From Anaeromyces robustus (Eukaryota > Neocallimastigomycota > Neocallimastigomycetes > Neocallimastigales > Neocallimastigaceae): a DNA stretch of 24,936 nucleotides. Position 1 is the stretch's first letter. Each line of letters begins with the position of its first letter. Below the pieces are notes generated by a model, which was not told the origin of the DNA, did not search any database, and saw nothing but the letters and a program-made list of their open reading frames with translations. The stretch is taken from NCBI GenBank assembly GCA_002104895.1, contig MCFG01000418.1, positions 32,501 through 57,436 of the forward strand, in the 5' to 3' direction. Below, in pieces: positions 1-21,851 of the stretch. The position numbers and the translations under genes are program-made.

Positions 1-1427
1 AAATTACTACTGGTATTACAATCATTTAATTTTAATTTGAATGATTCTTTATTAATGTCTTTTGAGTTATAGATATCAAGACATTTATCAGAAGATAAAG
101 AAGATTTAATTGTATTGGTCATATGAGTTTTTTCATCACCAAATTGAATATAGGATTGATCATCACAATCACCCATAACAATACTTCCTTTATTAATATC
201 CTTAACACGTAAACACCAATCTGGATGAACTTTAGAACGGAATTGATAACCTGTACTAGAAGATTTAATTAACCATTTTGAGTCATCAGAATCATCACAT
301 GTTTTAAGTAATGGTCTATATGAAATAGATTCTGGACAGTATAAACATTTATTGGTTTCAACATTATAAACCCATTGTTCTTTAATATTTTCATTATGTT
401 CATCAGGTCCTTGAACTACACTAATATTTCCACTTTGATCTTGATAAACAGTAACTATACCATGACCAGTGAAATAAATTTTAGCATTTTTATTTCCTTT
501 CTTAATACGATTTATTAAAGTAGTAGCTCTATTACCCATAGGTTCATTTTTACCACATGTAATACAAATATCTGGCTTAGCAGCAACAAATGATTCTTGA
601 ATATTATTATAAAGGGTTCCATGATGACTAACTTTATAAACATCAAAATGATCGATATTATATAACTTTAAACCCTTTTTAACCCATTTATCAACTCTAT
701 TTTGATTATAAGCATTTATTAAAGTTTTATCAGAAGAATCCATGAAAGCGGATGGATAAGTATCAATATCACCATTTAAATAATAATATCTATTATTATT
801 CTTTCCAACAGCAATAATACTATTAGCATTTTCATTGCAACCTCTACAGTCTTTGCATGCATCTTGATAATTTTCAAATACTTCATTAACATTTAAAAGT
901 TTAAATTGATAATTACCTAATGAAAGTTGATTAACTTTATCAGAAACATAATTAATAGGAATTTGATGAGCATTTATGCTATTAACAATTCTTTCCCAGC
1001 TTTTTAAATTATTTTTTCTAAAATCATCAATTAATTGATTTTTATTCTTACTATTACTATCATATCCATGATATTCTTTCATATAAATATTTTTAATATT
1101 AATATCAGTATTATTCATTAATTTTTCCAAACCACCAAAATGATCACCATGAAAATGAGTTAAAAGAAGCCATTCTAATTCAGTTATATTATATACTTCT
1201 AAATATTCTATCATCTTTAAGTAAGAATTATCCTCACTTTTACCAGTATCAATCATAGCATAAATTTTTTCTCCATCTGAATTTGTACTATGAATAATAA
1301 TACAATCACCAATATAATTTGCATCAGTTTGGATATCTAAGAAAGCAATTTTATCAGTACTACTTTCATAAGATTTATTAATAAAGCATATTAATAAAAA
1401 TAATAATAAAGAAATGTAAGATTTCAT
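1..1427 (-). CDS. Secreted ComEC-like metallo-beta-lactamase-fold protein with C-terminal ricin-type trefoil (C-terminus off the window)
   Basis: One uninterrupted frame runs from the ATG at 1427-1425 to base 1 (475 codons plus 2 nt), with no intron; the end lies outside the window. The start is supported by an in-frame TAA 10 codons upstream and by a signal peptide (Lys2, then a hydrophobic core at about residues 5-16). The metallo-beta-lactamase fold is clear: IDTG at 59-62, THFHGDHFGG at 90-99 (ligands His91, His93, Asp95, His96), LNGDID at 217-222 (Asp220) and SHHG at 267-270. The order and spacing match the hydrolase domain of bacterial ComEC/Rec2 and related stand-alone proteins, but there are no competence membrane segments. 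From about residue 358 a Cys-rich region (KCLYC, DSKWLI, DWCLRVKD, GSIVMGDC, DKCLDIY) resembles a ricin-type beta-trefoil, so the protein probably binds carbohydrate outside the cell. The substrate is unknown; a phosphodiester or nuclease role is one option. Bacterial origin is likely by inference. Confidence 0.88.
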   Translation of the reverse strand, partial: MKSYISLLLFLLICFINKSYESSTDKIAFLDIQTDANYIGDCIIIHSTNSDGEKIYAMIDTGKSEDNSYLKMIEYLEVYNITELEWLLLTHFHGDHFGGLEKLMNNTDINIKNIYMKEYHGYDSNSKNKNQLIDDFRKNNLKSWERIVNSINAHQIPINYVSDKVNQLSLGNYQFKLLNVNEVFENYQDACKDCRGCNENANSIIAVGKNNNRYYYLNGDIDTYPSAFMDSSDKTLINAYNQNRVDKWVKKGLKLYNIDHFDVYKVSHHGTLYNNIQESFVAAKPDICITCGKNEPMGNRATTLINRIKKGNKNAKIYFTGHGIVTVYQDQSGNISVVQGPDEHNENIKEQWVYNVETNKCLYCPESISYRPLLKTCDDSDDSKWLIKSSSTGYQFRSKVHPDWCLRVKDINKGSIVMGDCDDQSYIQFGDEKTHMTNTIKSSLSSDKCLDIYNSKDINKESFKLKLNDCNTSSN

Positions 1428-1534
1428 TTTTATTTTTTTTTTTTGATAGTAAGTTTATAATTTTAATTATTTGTTCTATTTTTTCTATTTGTTCTATTTG
1501 TTTTTGTTTTTATTTTTTTTTTTTTTTTATTTAT

Positions 1535-1592
1535 TTAATTTTTATTTATTTTATTTTTATTTATTTTATTTTTATTTATTTTATTTTTTATT
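1535..1592. repeat. Tandem T-rich repeat, unit about 14 nt
   Basis: The pattern TTTTATTTATTTTA recurs about four times head to tail just upstream of the leftward gene, then passes into a TATATA tract. On the minus strand this is an A-rich leader, and it may act as a nucleosome-excluding promoter element, although that role is inferred. Confidence 0.6.
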
Positions 1593-1750
1593 ATATATAT
1601 ATATATAAATATATATTTCTTATATTTTTTTATTATTTATTTATTTTTGATTTTTTTTTCTTTTAGATTTTTTAATTTTTTTTAAAGAAATATTTTAGCT
1701 CTTTTATATAAATTTAGTAATGGATTTTCTTCTTTTCTAATTTTTTTTTT

Positions 1751-1753
<3 letters not shown>

Positions 1754-1781
<28 letters not shown>
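1754..1781. repeat. Poly-T homopolymer, 28 nt
   Basis: A run of 28 T follows CCC at 1751-1753. On the minus strand it is a poly-A tract about 330 nt upstream of the start codon of the secreted protein, a position where poly(dA:dT) commonly marks open promoter chromatin in fungi. That role is inferred. Confidence 0.7.
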
Positions 1782-2154
1782 GATCTCTGTATTATGCTTG
1801 AAAAGTGTTACACAAAGAAAAAAATTTTTTTTATAAATAAATAAATTATAATAAAAAATTTTTTTTAATTTTTAATATTTAATATTATTAAATTTTATCC
1901 ACTTTTTTTCTTCTCTTTTTTCCCTATATAATTAAAAATAGCTTAAATTCTTTTTACTATATATTACAATTATTTTAATAATTTTTAAATAATTATCTAA
2001 AGAGTATTATCATTAAGAATTCCATGTTTTTTATTGCTATTCAAATTTATATAATAATTATTTAACAGAATAATAGTGGATTAAAATGAAAGAAAGTTTT
2101 TTTTTTTTAAAAAAAAAAATTATATTATTCTAGGTAAAACAATTTAATTTAATA

Positions 2155-2157
<3 letters not shown>

Positions 2158-2190
<33 letters not shown>
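2158..2190. repeat. Poly-A homopolymer, 33 nt
   Basis: The longest pure homopolymer seen in the window is 33 consecutive A, directly abutting the palindrome that starts at 2191. The length given is that of the supplied assembly; runs like this are often miscounted by sequencing. Confidence 0.75.
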
Positions 2191-2193
<3 letters not shown>

Positions 2194-2218
2194 TTATATT
2201 AAATATTTAATATTAGCC
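2191..2218. repeat. Near-perfect 28-nt palindrome between A-rich and T-rich flanks
   Basis: The left arm begins GGCTTATATTAAAT and the right arm is ATTTAATATTAGCC. Thirteen of 14 pairs match; the only mismatch is T2195 opposite T2214. It is preceded by 33 A and followed, after one A, by six T, so a longer imperfect stem could form. GGCT/AGCC clamps are rare in such AT-rich DNA. It could be a cruciform or hairpin, a dyad binding site, or the end of a decayed element. No coding sequence lies nearby to settle this. Confidence 0.7.
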
Positions 2219-3103
2219 ATTTTTTAATTTTGTGAAAAACTTTAATTATTATAAATCTTTTCTATTAATATTTTTGAAATTTTAAAAAAAATAAAAATTA
2301 TTATAAATAATAATAGGTAAGTTAAGTGAATAATTTAAAAGCAGTAGTAATGGATAATAAATAAATGACAATAACCCAATAAAAAAAAACTCATTCATAA
2401 TTAAAAAATAATAATTAATTTAAACATTTACTAAATTTTTTTTTTTTTTTGAATAAAAAAAGTAATTAAAAAGCAATTTCATATTTAGTAATTAATAATA
2501 TCATTTGGTAATAATAATAAATAATATATAATTTTTATATTAATTTATGTACTTTAAATAATAATATTTAATAGAGTTAAATTTAAGAAAAAAGTTTTCT
2601 TTTTTTTAAAAAAAATTTTTTTCTAATAGTACAAAAACCCCCTTTTTATAGAACGGATGGGTAATTTTTTTTTTCTGTATTTAAATTTAAAACTACATAA
2701 ATTTATAAATTTTTAAAAATTAATTTAATACGAAATTATTAATTAAAACATCTATTATATTTCATATTTTTTATTTCATATTAAGGTATTTCATATTTTA
2801 ATTTTTTTTAATTTTTTTTATTATATTTCATATAACTGTACTTTTTTTTTTTTTTTTAAAAAAAATGAGAATAAAATTAATGATTGAATCACAAAAAAAT
2901 ATTTCAAACAATAGTGGTAAAAAAAATAGTATTTATATTATATTATTGTAGTAATTAAGTATTAATATAAAAACTATAAACTATATATGTACATTATTAT
3001 TATTTTATTATTATCATTATCATTATTATTATTATTTTGATAATAAAAAAACGGTATTCCTTAAATTTAAAAACTTTATAATTATTAAAATGAATTATAA
3101 AAA

Positions 3104-3130
3104 TATTGATTATGATTATGATTATGATTA
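3104..3130. repeat. GATTAT hexanucleotide repeat
   Basis: About four copies of GATTAT (a TGATTA core) stand in tandem in the spacer. It is an ordinary microsatellite. Confidence 0.65.
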
Positions 3131-3348
3131 TATCAGTATATTCCAATATATATAATTCAATTATATATAATTATGTTTAAAAAAGGTTTTATTTAAAATA
3201 TGTTTAATAAAAGATAGATAAAACATTTATACTTTATTAATTTAACTCACACATTTTTATTTTTATTTATTATATTAATAAAATAATTTATATTTTAAAA
3301 GATTAGGTCATGTAATTTTTGTAAGGGTTAAAGTAAATGAAAAAAAAA

Positions 3349-3368
3349 TAGATAAATAGATAAATAGA

Positions 3369-3415
<47 letters not shown>
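3349..3415. repeat. TAAA microsatellite with GATA variant units at the left
   Basis: The array opens with TAGATAAATAGATAAATAGA units and continues as about twelve pure AAAT units. On the plus strand TAAA repeats place a stop codon in every reading frame. No gene overlaps it. Confidence 0.8.
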
Positions 3416-3416
<1 letters not shown>

Positions 3417-3909
3417 AAAAAGTGAATATTTTAAATTAAATAAGATAAAATATGTTTAATGTAGTGAAATATATAAATTTCATTTATTCAGTTATTTTAA
3501 CAAGAAAAAAAAGAAAAAAAGAAAAGAAAAAGAGAAATGTAGTATATTAATTTTTTTTTTATTAATATTATTTAAATTTTATTATTAAATGTTCATTTAT
3601 TTATGAATAATGTATATTTACTGTTATATTTATATATTAAACATTTAAATAATATTATACTAAGAAAATATATAAAAATATATAAAAATAGATTTTAATA
3701 CATTTCTTTTAACATATATAATATATTTTTTATATTTTTTATATTTATTTATTTTTTTTTTTTACTTTATTATAAAGTTATTAATATTGTTTAATTATTA
3801 ATTCATTATTAATTTACTTGTTTACTTTGTTTATTAACTTAACTTTTTTATTTATAGAGAGATATATATTATCTCTTTTAAATTTTAAAAATTTTTGATT
3901 TTTAATATT

Positions 3910-4059
3910 ATATATATAAATAAATAAATAAATAAGTAAATAAATAAATAATAAATAAATAAATAGATAAATGAATAAATAAATAAATATATAAATATAT
4001 AAATAAGTAAATATATAAATATATAAATAAATAAATAAATAAAAAAATATATAAATATA

Positions 4060-4104
<45 letters not shown>

Positions 4105-4151
4105 AGATAAATGAATAAATAAATATATATATAAATATATATATAAATATA

Positions 4152-4182
<31 letters not shown>

Positions 4183-4238
4183 ATGAATGAATGAATAATG
4201 ATTAAATAAATATATATATAAATATATATATAAATATA

Positions 4239-4281
<43 letters not shown>

Positions 4282-4320
4282 GTAAATAAGTAAATAAATA
4301 AATTAATATATATAATATAT
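3910..4320. repeat. Large compound TAAA / TATATA array with higher-order repeats
   Basis: About 400 nt of AAAT units alternate with ATATAT blocks and scattered variants (GATAAATGAATAAAT, TAAGTAAATA). A block made of an ATATATATA stretch, two TAAATATATATA stretches and an AAAT run appears near 4117 and again near 4205. This suggests that a unit of about 87 nt was duplicated on top of the tetranucleotide slippage. Confidence 0.7.
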
Positions 4321-4982
4321 AAATATATAATATATATATTTATATATAATGATTTTTTTAATTTATTTTTAAAATTTTTTTAAAAATAAAAATGTTAAAC
4401 TAATACATTTTTTAAAAATTTTTACAATTATATTTAGAATTTTTATTATTATTAATTTATATTTTCGCTTTACAGGAAATAAAAAAAAAAGGAAAAACAT
4501 TTCAAATCAAATGTATTTTTTTTTTTTAATATTTTGGATTTATCTCAATTTTTAATCAATTATAAATATAAATACAAATACAAATTTAAATTTAAATATA
4601 GATATATAAATATAAATATAAATATTAATATAGATATAAATATAATACAGTTATTTATTAAATTATTATTTATTATTAAATTGAGAGAATTGTAAGCATA
4701 TTTTATTTAAAATTAATGAAATTTCATCAAATTTTATAATATATTTTTCAAAAAGACAAAGTATACATACATATATTTATTTATTTATACTTTTATTCTT
4801 ATTTTTTGATATATATTTAGGTATCAAGTATAAACAAATATTATTAAACATAACCAATTATAGAATTAGTATTATTAAAAATATATAGAAGCAGAGATTA
4901 TAATATAATTATTTAATATTTTGAAACCAATATATTATTTTAATGAATATTAATTTTTTTAATACTTAAGTATAATATATAA

Positions 4983-5060
4983 TTATTTATTCAATTAATT
5001 AATTTATTAATTAATTAATTAATTAAATAATTAATTAATTGATTATTTAATTATTTATTT
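4983..5060. repeat. TTAA-type palindromic tract
   Basis: TTAATTAA-like units recur across this stretch and are self-complementary, so strong intrastrand pairing is possible. It lies about 250 nt upstream of the start codon of the PHD gene. Confidence 0.6.
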
Positions 5061-5277
5061 AATTCAATTTCAAATTTATTTTACTATAAATCAATTCCAT
5101 CTTAATGAAATTCGAAATTTTAATAATAACACTTCATATTTATTATAATTAAAAATTGAATAAAACATTATTAATTTTTAAATTGATAATTATACCAATA
5201 ATTTGTGAATATAAATATATTTTTATAATTAAAATAAATTAATAATTTTCAAGAGTATTTTTAAATTGATATAAATG

Positions 5278-5314
5278 TACTATAAAATATAATAGAAATT
5301 ATTTATAATATAAA
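5278..5314 (+). promoter_or_regulatory. Likely leader / core promoter segment of the PHD gene
   Basis: A TATAAAATATAATA stretch lies about 20-35 nt upstream of the ATG at 5315, and an in-frame TAA at 5306-5308 bounds the start. The ATG is preceded by AAAA. In DNA this AT-rich a TATA-like string has little weight by itself, so the call is tentative. Confidence 0.3.
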
Positions 5315-15997
<10,683 letters not shown>

Positions 15998-16007
<10 letters not shown>

Positions 16008-16056
16008 ATAAATAAATAAATAAATAAATCAATGAATAAATCAATATATAAATTTA

Positions 16057-16087
<31 letters not shown>
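15998..16087. repeat. TAAA array overlapping the stop codon of the PHD gene
   Basis: The last codons AAT AAA TAA (stop 16005-16007) are already part of a TAAA tetranucleotide array. The array continues to about 16027, is interrupted by CAATGAATAAATCAATATAT, and resumes to about 16087. Confidence 0.85.
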
Positions 16088-17309
16088 AATATCAGATTAA
16101 GAGATGATGTATTAAATATTTATTTATGTTTAACATTATCTAAACAAAATATAATATATTATTTATTTGTTTATTATTAATTATTATTTAATTGTTATTA
16201 TAATTATAATTATTTTTTTTATCACAATTATTACAATTCTTAACATTTAATTACATTTATTACATTTATTAATTTTAATTATATTAATGTTATTTTTAAT
16301 ATTTGTTTATAAACATGATTAAATAATAATAATAAATACTAATAATACATTTTAAAATGATATAATTAATACTTTATTCAAAATTATGTATTGTAACAAA
16401 TATAGATTATGTATATTTTATTTTTCTTTTTCTAAGTAATAAAAAATTATATTCTAAATATTAAAATTATAAAAAAAAAAAATAATAAAAATAAAAATTT
16501 CAAAAATATATTGTAAAATAAAAAATAAAAAGAAATTGAAGAATTGATTTTAATATAATTTATATTTATTATTATATTTAATTTATTTATTTAATTTTTT
16601 ATTTATTTAATTTTTTTTATATTTATTTATTATTATGTTTACACATTTAATATATATAATTAATATAAGTTAATATATTATTAAATTAAATAAATAATAC
16701 ATTATATAATTATATATATAATATAAAATTCTTTATTATATAAAACATTTAATGTAATAATTTTAAAATAAAATTTTTTTGTGCTGTATAATATATAATA
16801 TTTCTATTTCTATTTTTTTTTGTTTTAAATTTCTATTCCATTTTATTTATTAACATTTTAATAAATTATAAGAACAATAAAAAATAGATAAAATCAAATC
16901 AAAGGAATTATATTTGTTATTAAATTTTAAAATTAAAAATGAAAATTTAATAATAATTTGTTGTTTAATTAATATAACAAAAGGGTTAATAAAAATTATA
17001 ATAAATAAATAAATAAATAAATAAATAATAAATAAATAAATAACAATAATAACAAATATACAAAAAAAAAAAAAAAATAACAATTATACTAATTATTTAT
17101 AAAATATAATAAAAAATAATGTTTTATTTTAATAAATAAAAAATAATATAGCCAAAAATATAATTCAAAATTTATTTTCATATTTATTTAGTTATATTAC
17201 AAATCGTATTAAAATAAAATAACAAAAAGAAAAACAATTAATAAACAGTAAAAATTGAGATTTCATTATTTTAATTTATACCAATTAATACCAAATTAAA
17301 CTATAAACA
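16008..17309. other. Intergenic spacer, AT-rich, no gene seen
   Basis: This 1.3-kb spacer lies between two genes in the same orientation and should hold the 3' end of the PHD gene and the promoter of the golgin gene. Apart from the TAAA array at its left edge and another at about 17001-17042, only irregular A/T sequence is visible. AATAAA-like strings are too common here to choose a polyadenylation site. Close to the golgin start there are two similar strings, ACCAATTAAT and ACCAAATTAA, at about 17280-17299. Confidence 0.75.
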
Positions 17310-20300
17310 ATGTCATGGATATCAAATAATTTAGGTGAAGCTTTAAAAAAGCAAATTTCCTCTCGTTCACAAGAAAATATAGCTGGTAAATATTAATAAT
17401 AATAAAAATGTTTGATATATAAAAAAAAATATTTTTTTTTTATTTATATATAATTATATTATTTATTTTTATTTTTTCTTTTTTTAAAAATTTATTGATT
17501 AACTTTTATACTAAAAATGTAACATCAATAATAATAAATATTATATATTTTAAAATTTAAGGAGAGGCATCATTTAATCCACAGGAACTTATCCAACAAA
17601 ATGAAGAATTAAATAAAAAAGTAATATATATACATATATATATATTTTAATATAAATTATAAAATGTAAAAATGTAAATAAATATTAATAAATTAATTGA
17701 TAAATGATTTTATTATTATATATGGATAATATGAAAATTATATATATATATATATATTTAAAAAAAAAGATTGCCGAGATTGAAAAAGAATTAAATGAAA
17801 AAAATGAAAAGATAAAAATATTGGAAAGTAGTAGTACTGGAAATAGTGGTGAACTTACGAGTCAATTAGCTTTTTTTAAAACCAAATTAACTGAAGCTGG
17901 TGCTTTGTTAAAAAATATGACTATTGAAAATCGCCAATTAGTAGAAAAAGATGAACAAAATAAAGCAGAAATAAGTAAATTAATTCAGGAAAATACTGAA
18001 AATAAGGAAAGACTTAAGAATTATATAAAAAATAATGTTGAAATGCAAAAACAAGAAAATGATAAATTAATCAATGAAAAAAATGAAATTCAAAATAAAT
18101 GTCAAGAAATCGAAAAAAATTTAAATTCTTCTAATGAACAAATATCCATTTTAAATAATAAATTGGAAGAGAATGAAAAGGATAAAAGTGAATTAAAAAC
18201 AAAGATAGAAGAATTAAATCAACAAATTGAAGAATATAAAACTTTTCAACAAAATTTACAACAAAGTCTTCAAGAACAACAAAAACAACTACAAGATTCA
18301 AATAATTATTCCAATGAAATTAATTCACTTAATGTGAAAATAAATGAATTAAATCAACAAATTGAAGAATATAAATCTTTCCAAGAAAATTTACAAAATA
18401 ATATTAAGGAAGAACAACAACAAAATCAAGTTTTAAGGAAGAATATAGAAGATAGTGAAAAGCAAAATCAATCATTGAAAAAGAATATAGAAGATAGTGA
18501 AAAGCAAAATCAATCATTGAAAAAGAATATAGAAGATAATGAAAAGCAAATTCAACTTTTAAAGACAAACTTAGAAGAACAAAAGAAAACAACTCAAGTT
18601 TTAAAACAAAATAGTAATGATTCATTAACCAATACAATGGAAGAAATTAATGCTTTAAAGAATGAAATTGAAAATGAAAGAAAAAAATTAGAGAATGAAT
18701 TACAATCTAATAAATTATTAAGTGAAAAAAATGAAGAATTTAATAAAACTATCGAAGAATTAACTAAAACTAATGATGCTCTTCAACAACAATTAAATGA
18801 AAGAAATCAAATAAATAATCAAAATAAAGATCTTCAACAATTATTAAATGAAAAGGATGAGAAGCAAAAATCATTAATAAATGAAATAAATGAATTAAAA
18901 CAAAAAATTGCTAATAGTGAAAGAGAATTAAATAATTCACAATCTGAATTAAATAATTTAAATGAATCTATTAAAAATGTTAAAGATTCTAACAAAAAAT
19001 TTATTGAAGAAAATAAATCATTAAAAGCAAAACTTGATAATTTAAATGAAAATGAAAAAAATAATAGAGAAGCTAATAATGTTATTGAAGCTCAAATGGC
19101 AGAAGCATCAAAAAAAATAAAAGAATTAACTTCTGCAATAGAATCATTAAAATTAGAATTATCTAATGAACAAAAGAAATCAAAAGAATTAGAATCTAAA
19201 AATCAAAATCTTATTGAAAACATTGAACATATAAAGAAAGAACAAATTTCATCTCTTGAACAATCTAGTCAACAAAATGAAGATCAAATTAATAAAATTA
19301 AACAACATTATAATACTTCTATTGAAGATTTAAATACTCAAATAAAAGATAAAGATACAAAAATTAATGATGAAATAAATAAAAATAATATATTGGAAAA
19401 TGAATTAAAAGAAACTACTAAAAAGTTTAATGAATTAAATTTAAATTCTAATAAAATGATTTCTAGTCTTAATGATTTAAAGGCTAAACTTCAATCTTAT
19501 GAAAATGAAATAAAAGAAAAAGGTAAATAAAAAAGGAAAAAAAAAAAAAAAAGTTTTTTTATATAATATTTTATAATTTATATTTTATAACATTTATATA
19601 TATAAATTTTTTATATTAATTTTATTTTTATTTTATTTTTATTTTATAATTATTATTATATAATTATTATATAATTAATGTATATTATATTATATTATTA
19701 TTATTATTTTTACTTAAAAAGATAAAATAATTGAAAATTCACAAATGGAATTAAAATCAATGAATGAAAATAATCAAAAGGAACAAACTGCTAGAATAAA
19801 AACTTTCTGTGCTATTCTTTATGAAACTCTTTCTAATATAATATCGAATCCTGATAATAAAGACGTTGTAATTGAAGATGATAGTATACCACCAAGTTTA
19901 AAAGAAATTATATCTTCTTTACAAACACTTTTATGTGATCAAAATAATGAAATTAAATCATCAAATGATAAATTAACTCAATTAAATGAAGGTAATAATA
20001 ATAAATTAAATATAATATATAAATTTAAATTATTGTATAAAAATAAGATAAAGATAATAATAATAACTATTGTTGTTATTAATATTTATATTCAATTTAG
20101 AATTAAAATCAGTAACGGAACAAAAAGAAAAACTTTCAAGAGATTATTCTACTCTTTTAGAAAAATTATCCATAATGAAAAATGCTTTACAACCAAAACT
20201 TCAAGCAGAACAAGTAACTATATAATTTTTCTTTTATATATTTATCTATTTATTTTATTTTATTTTATTTTATTTTATTTTATTTTATTTTATTTTATTT

Positions 20301-21820
20301 TATTTTATTTTATTTGTTTTGTTATTATTTTTATTAAATAATATAATAATAATAATTATAATAATAATAATAATTATAATTATAATAATATTATTAATAA
20401 TAATTATATTAATAATTTATTAATGAATTAAAAGGGTGAATTAGTTAAACTTCGTGAAATGGTAACAAGTTTAAATGAAGAAAATGAATCCTTAAATACT
20501 CAAGTTGATAGACTTTCAAGATTAAAGGATGAAGTTGAATCAAAAGATGAACAAATTGATAAATTAAATCGTGAATTAACAAAATTAAAAGAATTTGTTT
20601 TAGAATCTCAAGAAGAACAAACTCAAGATTCACTTAATCAAGAAAATAAGATTAATGAATATAAATTACAAATTCAACAATTAGAAACTAAATTAGAAGA
20701 ATGGAAAGATATTACTACACATGAACGTGAAGATAATAAAAGAGTATTAGAAAAATTAAATGATTTACAACAAGAAACTGAAACTTTAAGAGAAGAATCA
20801 GAAAATAATAAACTTGAAGCTCAAAGACAAGCTATGTCTGCTAATAATTTACAAATTGTTTTAGAACAATTCCAAGCAGGTAATTTTTTTTTTACTATGC
20901 TTTGAAAAAAAAAAAAGAGAAAAATAATATTATAATATTATATAATTGTTTTTATTTTTTTTTCTAAAATATTTATTAATAAAAACGTTTATTTTTTTTT
21001 TTTAACATATAAAGCTAAAGAAGCTGATATTCAAAATGCTTTAGAAGCCATGAAAACTAAATTAGATAGTACAATGACTGAATTAGAAGAATATCGTAGA
21101 AAGATGAAAGATGTTGAAGTAATATTTCAATATTTATACAAATATATAATTAATATTAAATGATTTTATATTCAATTTATAAAATAAAAAAATCATTTTT
21201 CAGTTATTAATTAATTAATTAATAACAATAATAATAATAATAATAATAATATTTTTTTTTTTTTTTATATGTATACATTTTCCTAATAAACCATAGGGAA
21301 AGTTAGGTAATACATCATCATTAAATGTATCACAAATGCAAAAAGAACTTGAAGAAAAGAATGAATTAATAGGAAAATTAAGAAGAAATGGTAAAATAAT
21401 AATAAAATTTATTTATTTGTTTTATTTTTGTTTTTTTTTTTTTTTATTTTATTAAACTTATTAAAAATTTTATTTTTTTTATAATTTTTAATTTTTATAT
21501 TATAAATTAAAAAAAAAAAAAAAAATTATGTAGTTATTCAATACGAAACTCATTTAGCTGAAACTATGAGACATATAAAAGCTTTAAGTGATAAAAGTGA
21601 ATCCAATGTTGATAGGTTATTAATTACTATAATTATTATACATATATATATTATAATTAATATCATTACGTTTATAATGATATTTAAAAATTTATTACTA
21701 ATTTATTTTTTATTTTTTATTTTTTATTTTTTATTTTTTTTATTATATTATATTATATTATATTATATTATATTATATATATTATATTATATTATATTAT
21801 ATTTTATTTTATTTTTTATT

Positions 21821-21851
<31 letters not shown>

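Larger units (their letters stand above)
1428..5314. other. Intergenic spacer between divergent genes, AT-rich, no gene seen
   Basis: This 3.9-kb stretch separates the 5' ends of the leftward lectin/metallo-beta-lactamase gene and the rightward PHD gene, so both promoters should lie in it. No open frame of convincing composition and no tRNA-like or rRNA-like sequence was seen. It holds long homopolymers (28 T at 1754-1781, 33 A at 2158-2190), a palindrome at 2191-2218, TAAA/GATA arrays and TTAA palindromic tracts. A few short patches with more G and C stand out, near 1781-1815, 2636-2665 and 4464-4482. Confidence 0.8.

Noticed and set aside
4464-4482. Possible splice acceptor (TTTTCGCTTTACAG) implying a 5' UTR intron for the PHD gene
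   Set aside because: It is a good-looking acceptor, but it lies 840 nt upstream and no donor or exon can be identified from sequence alone.
17704-17769. Methionine start of the golgin at 17704
   Set aside because: Its first 22 residues (Tyr/Ile/Leu-rich) come from intron 2; a good acceptor at 17769 and exons 1-2 with matching phases give a better N-terminus starting at 17310.
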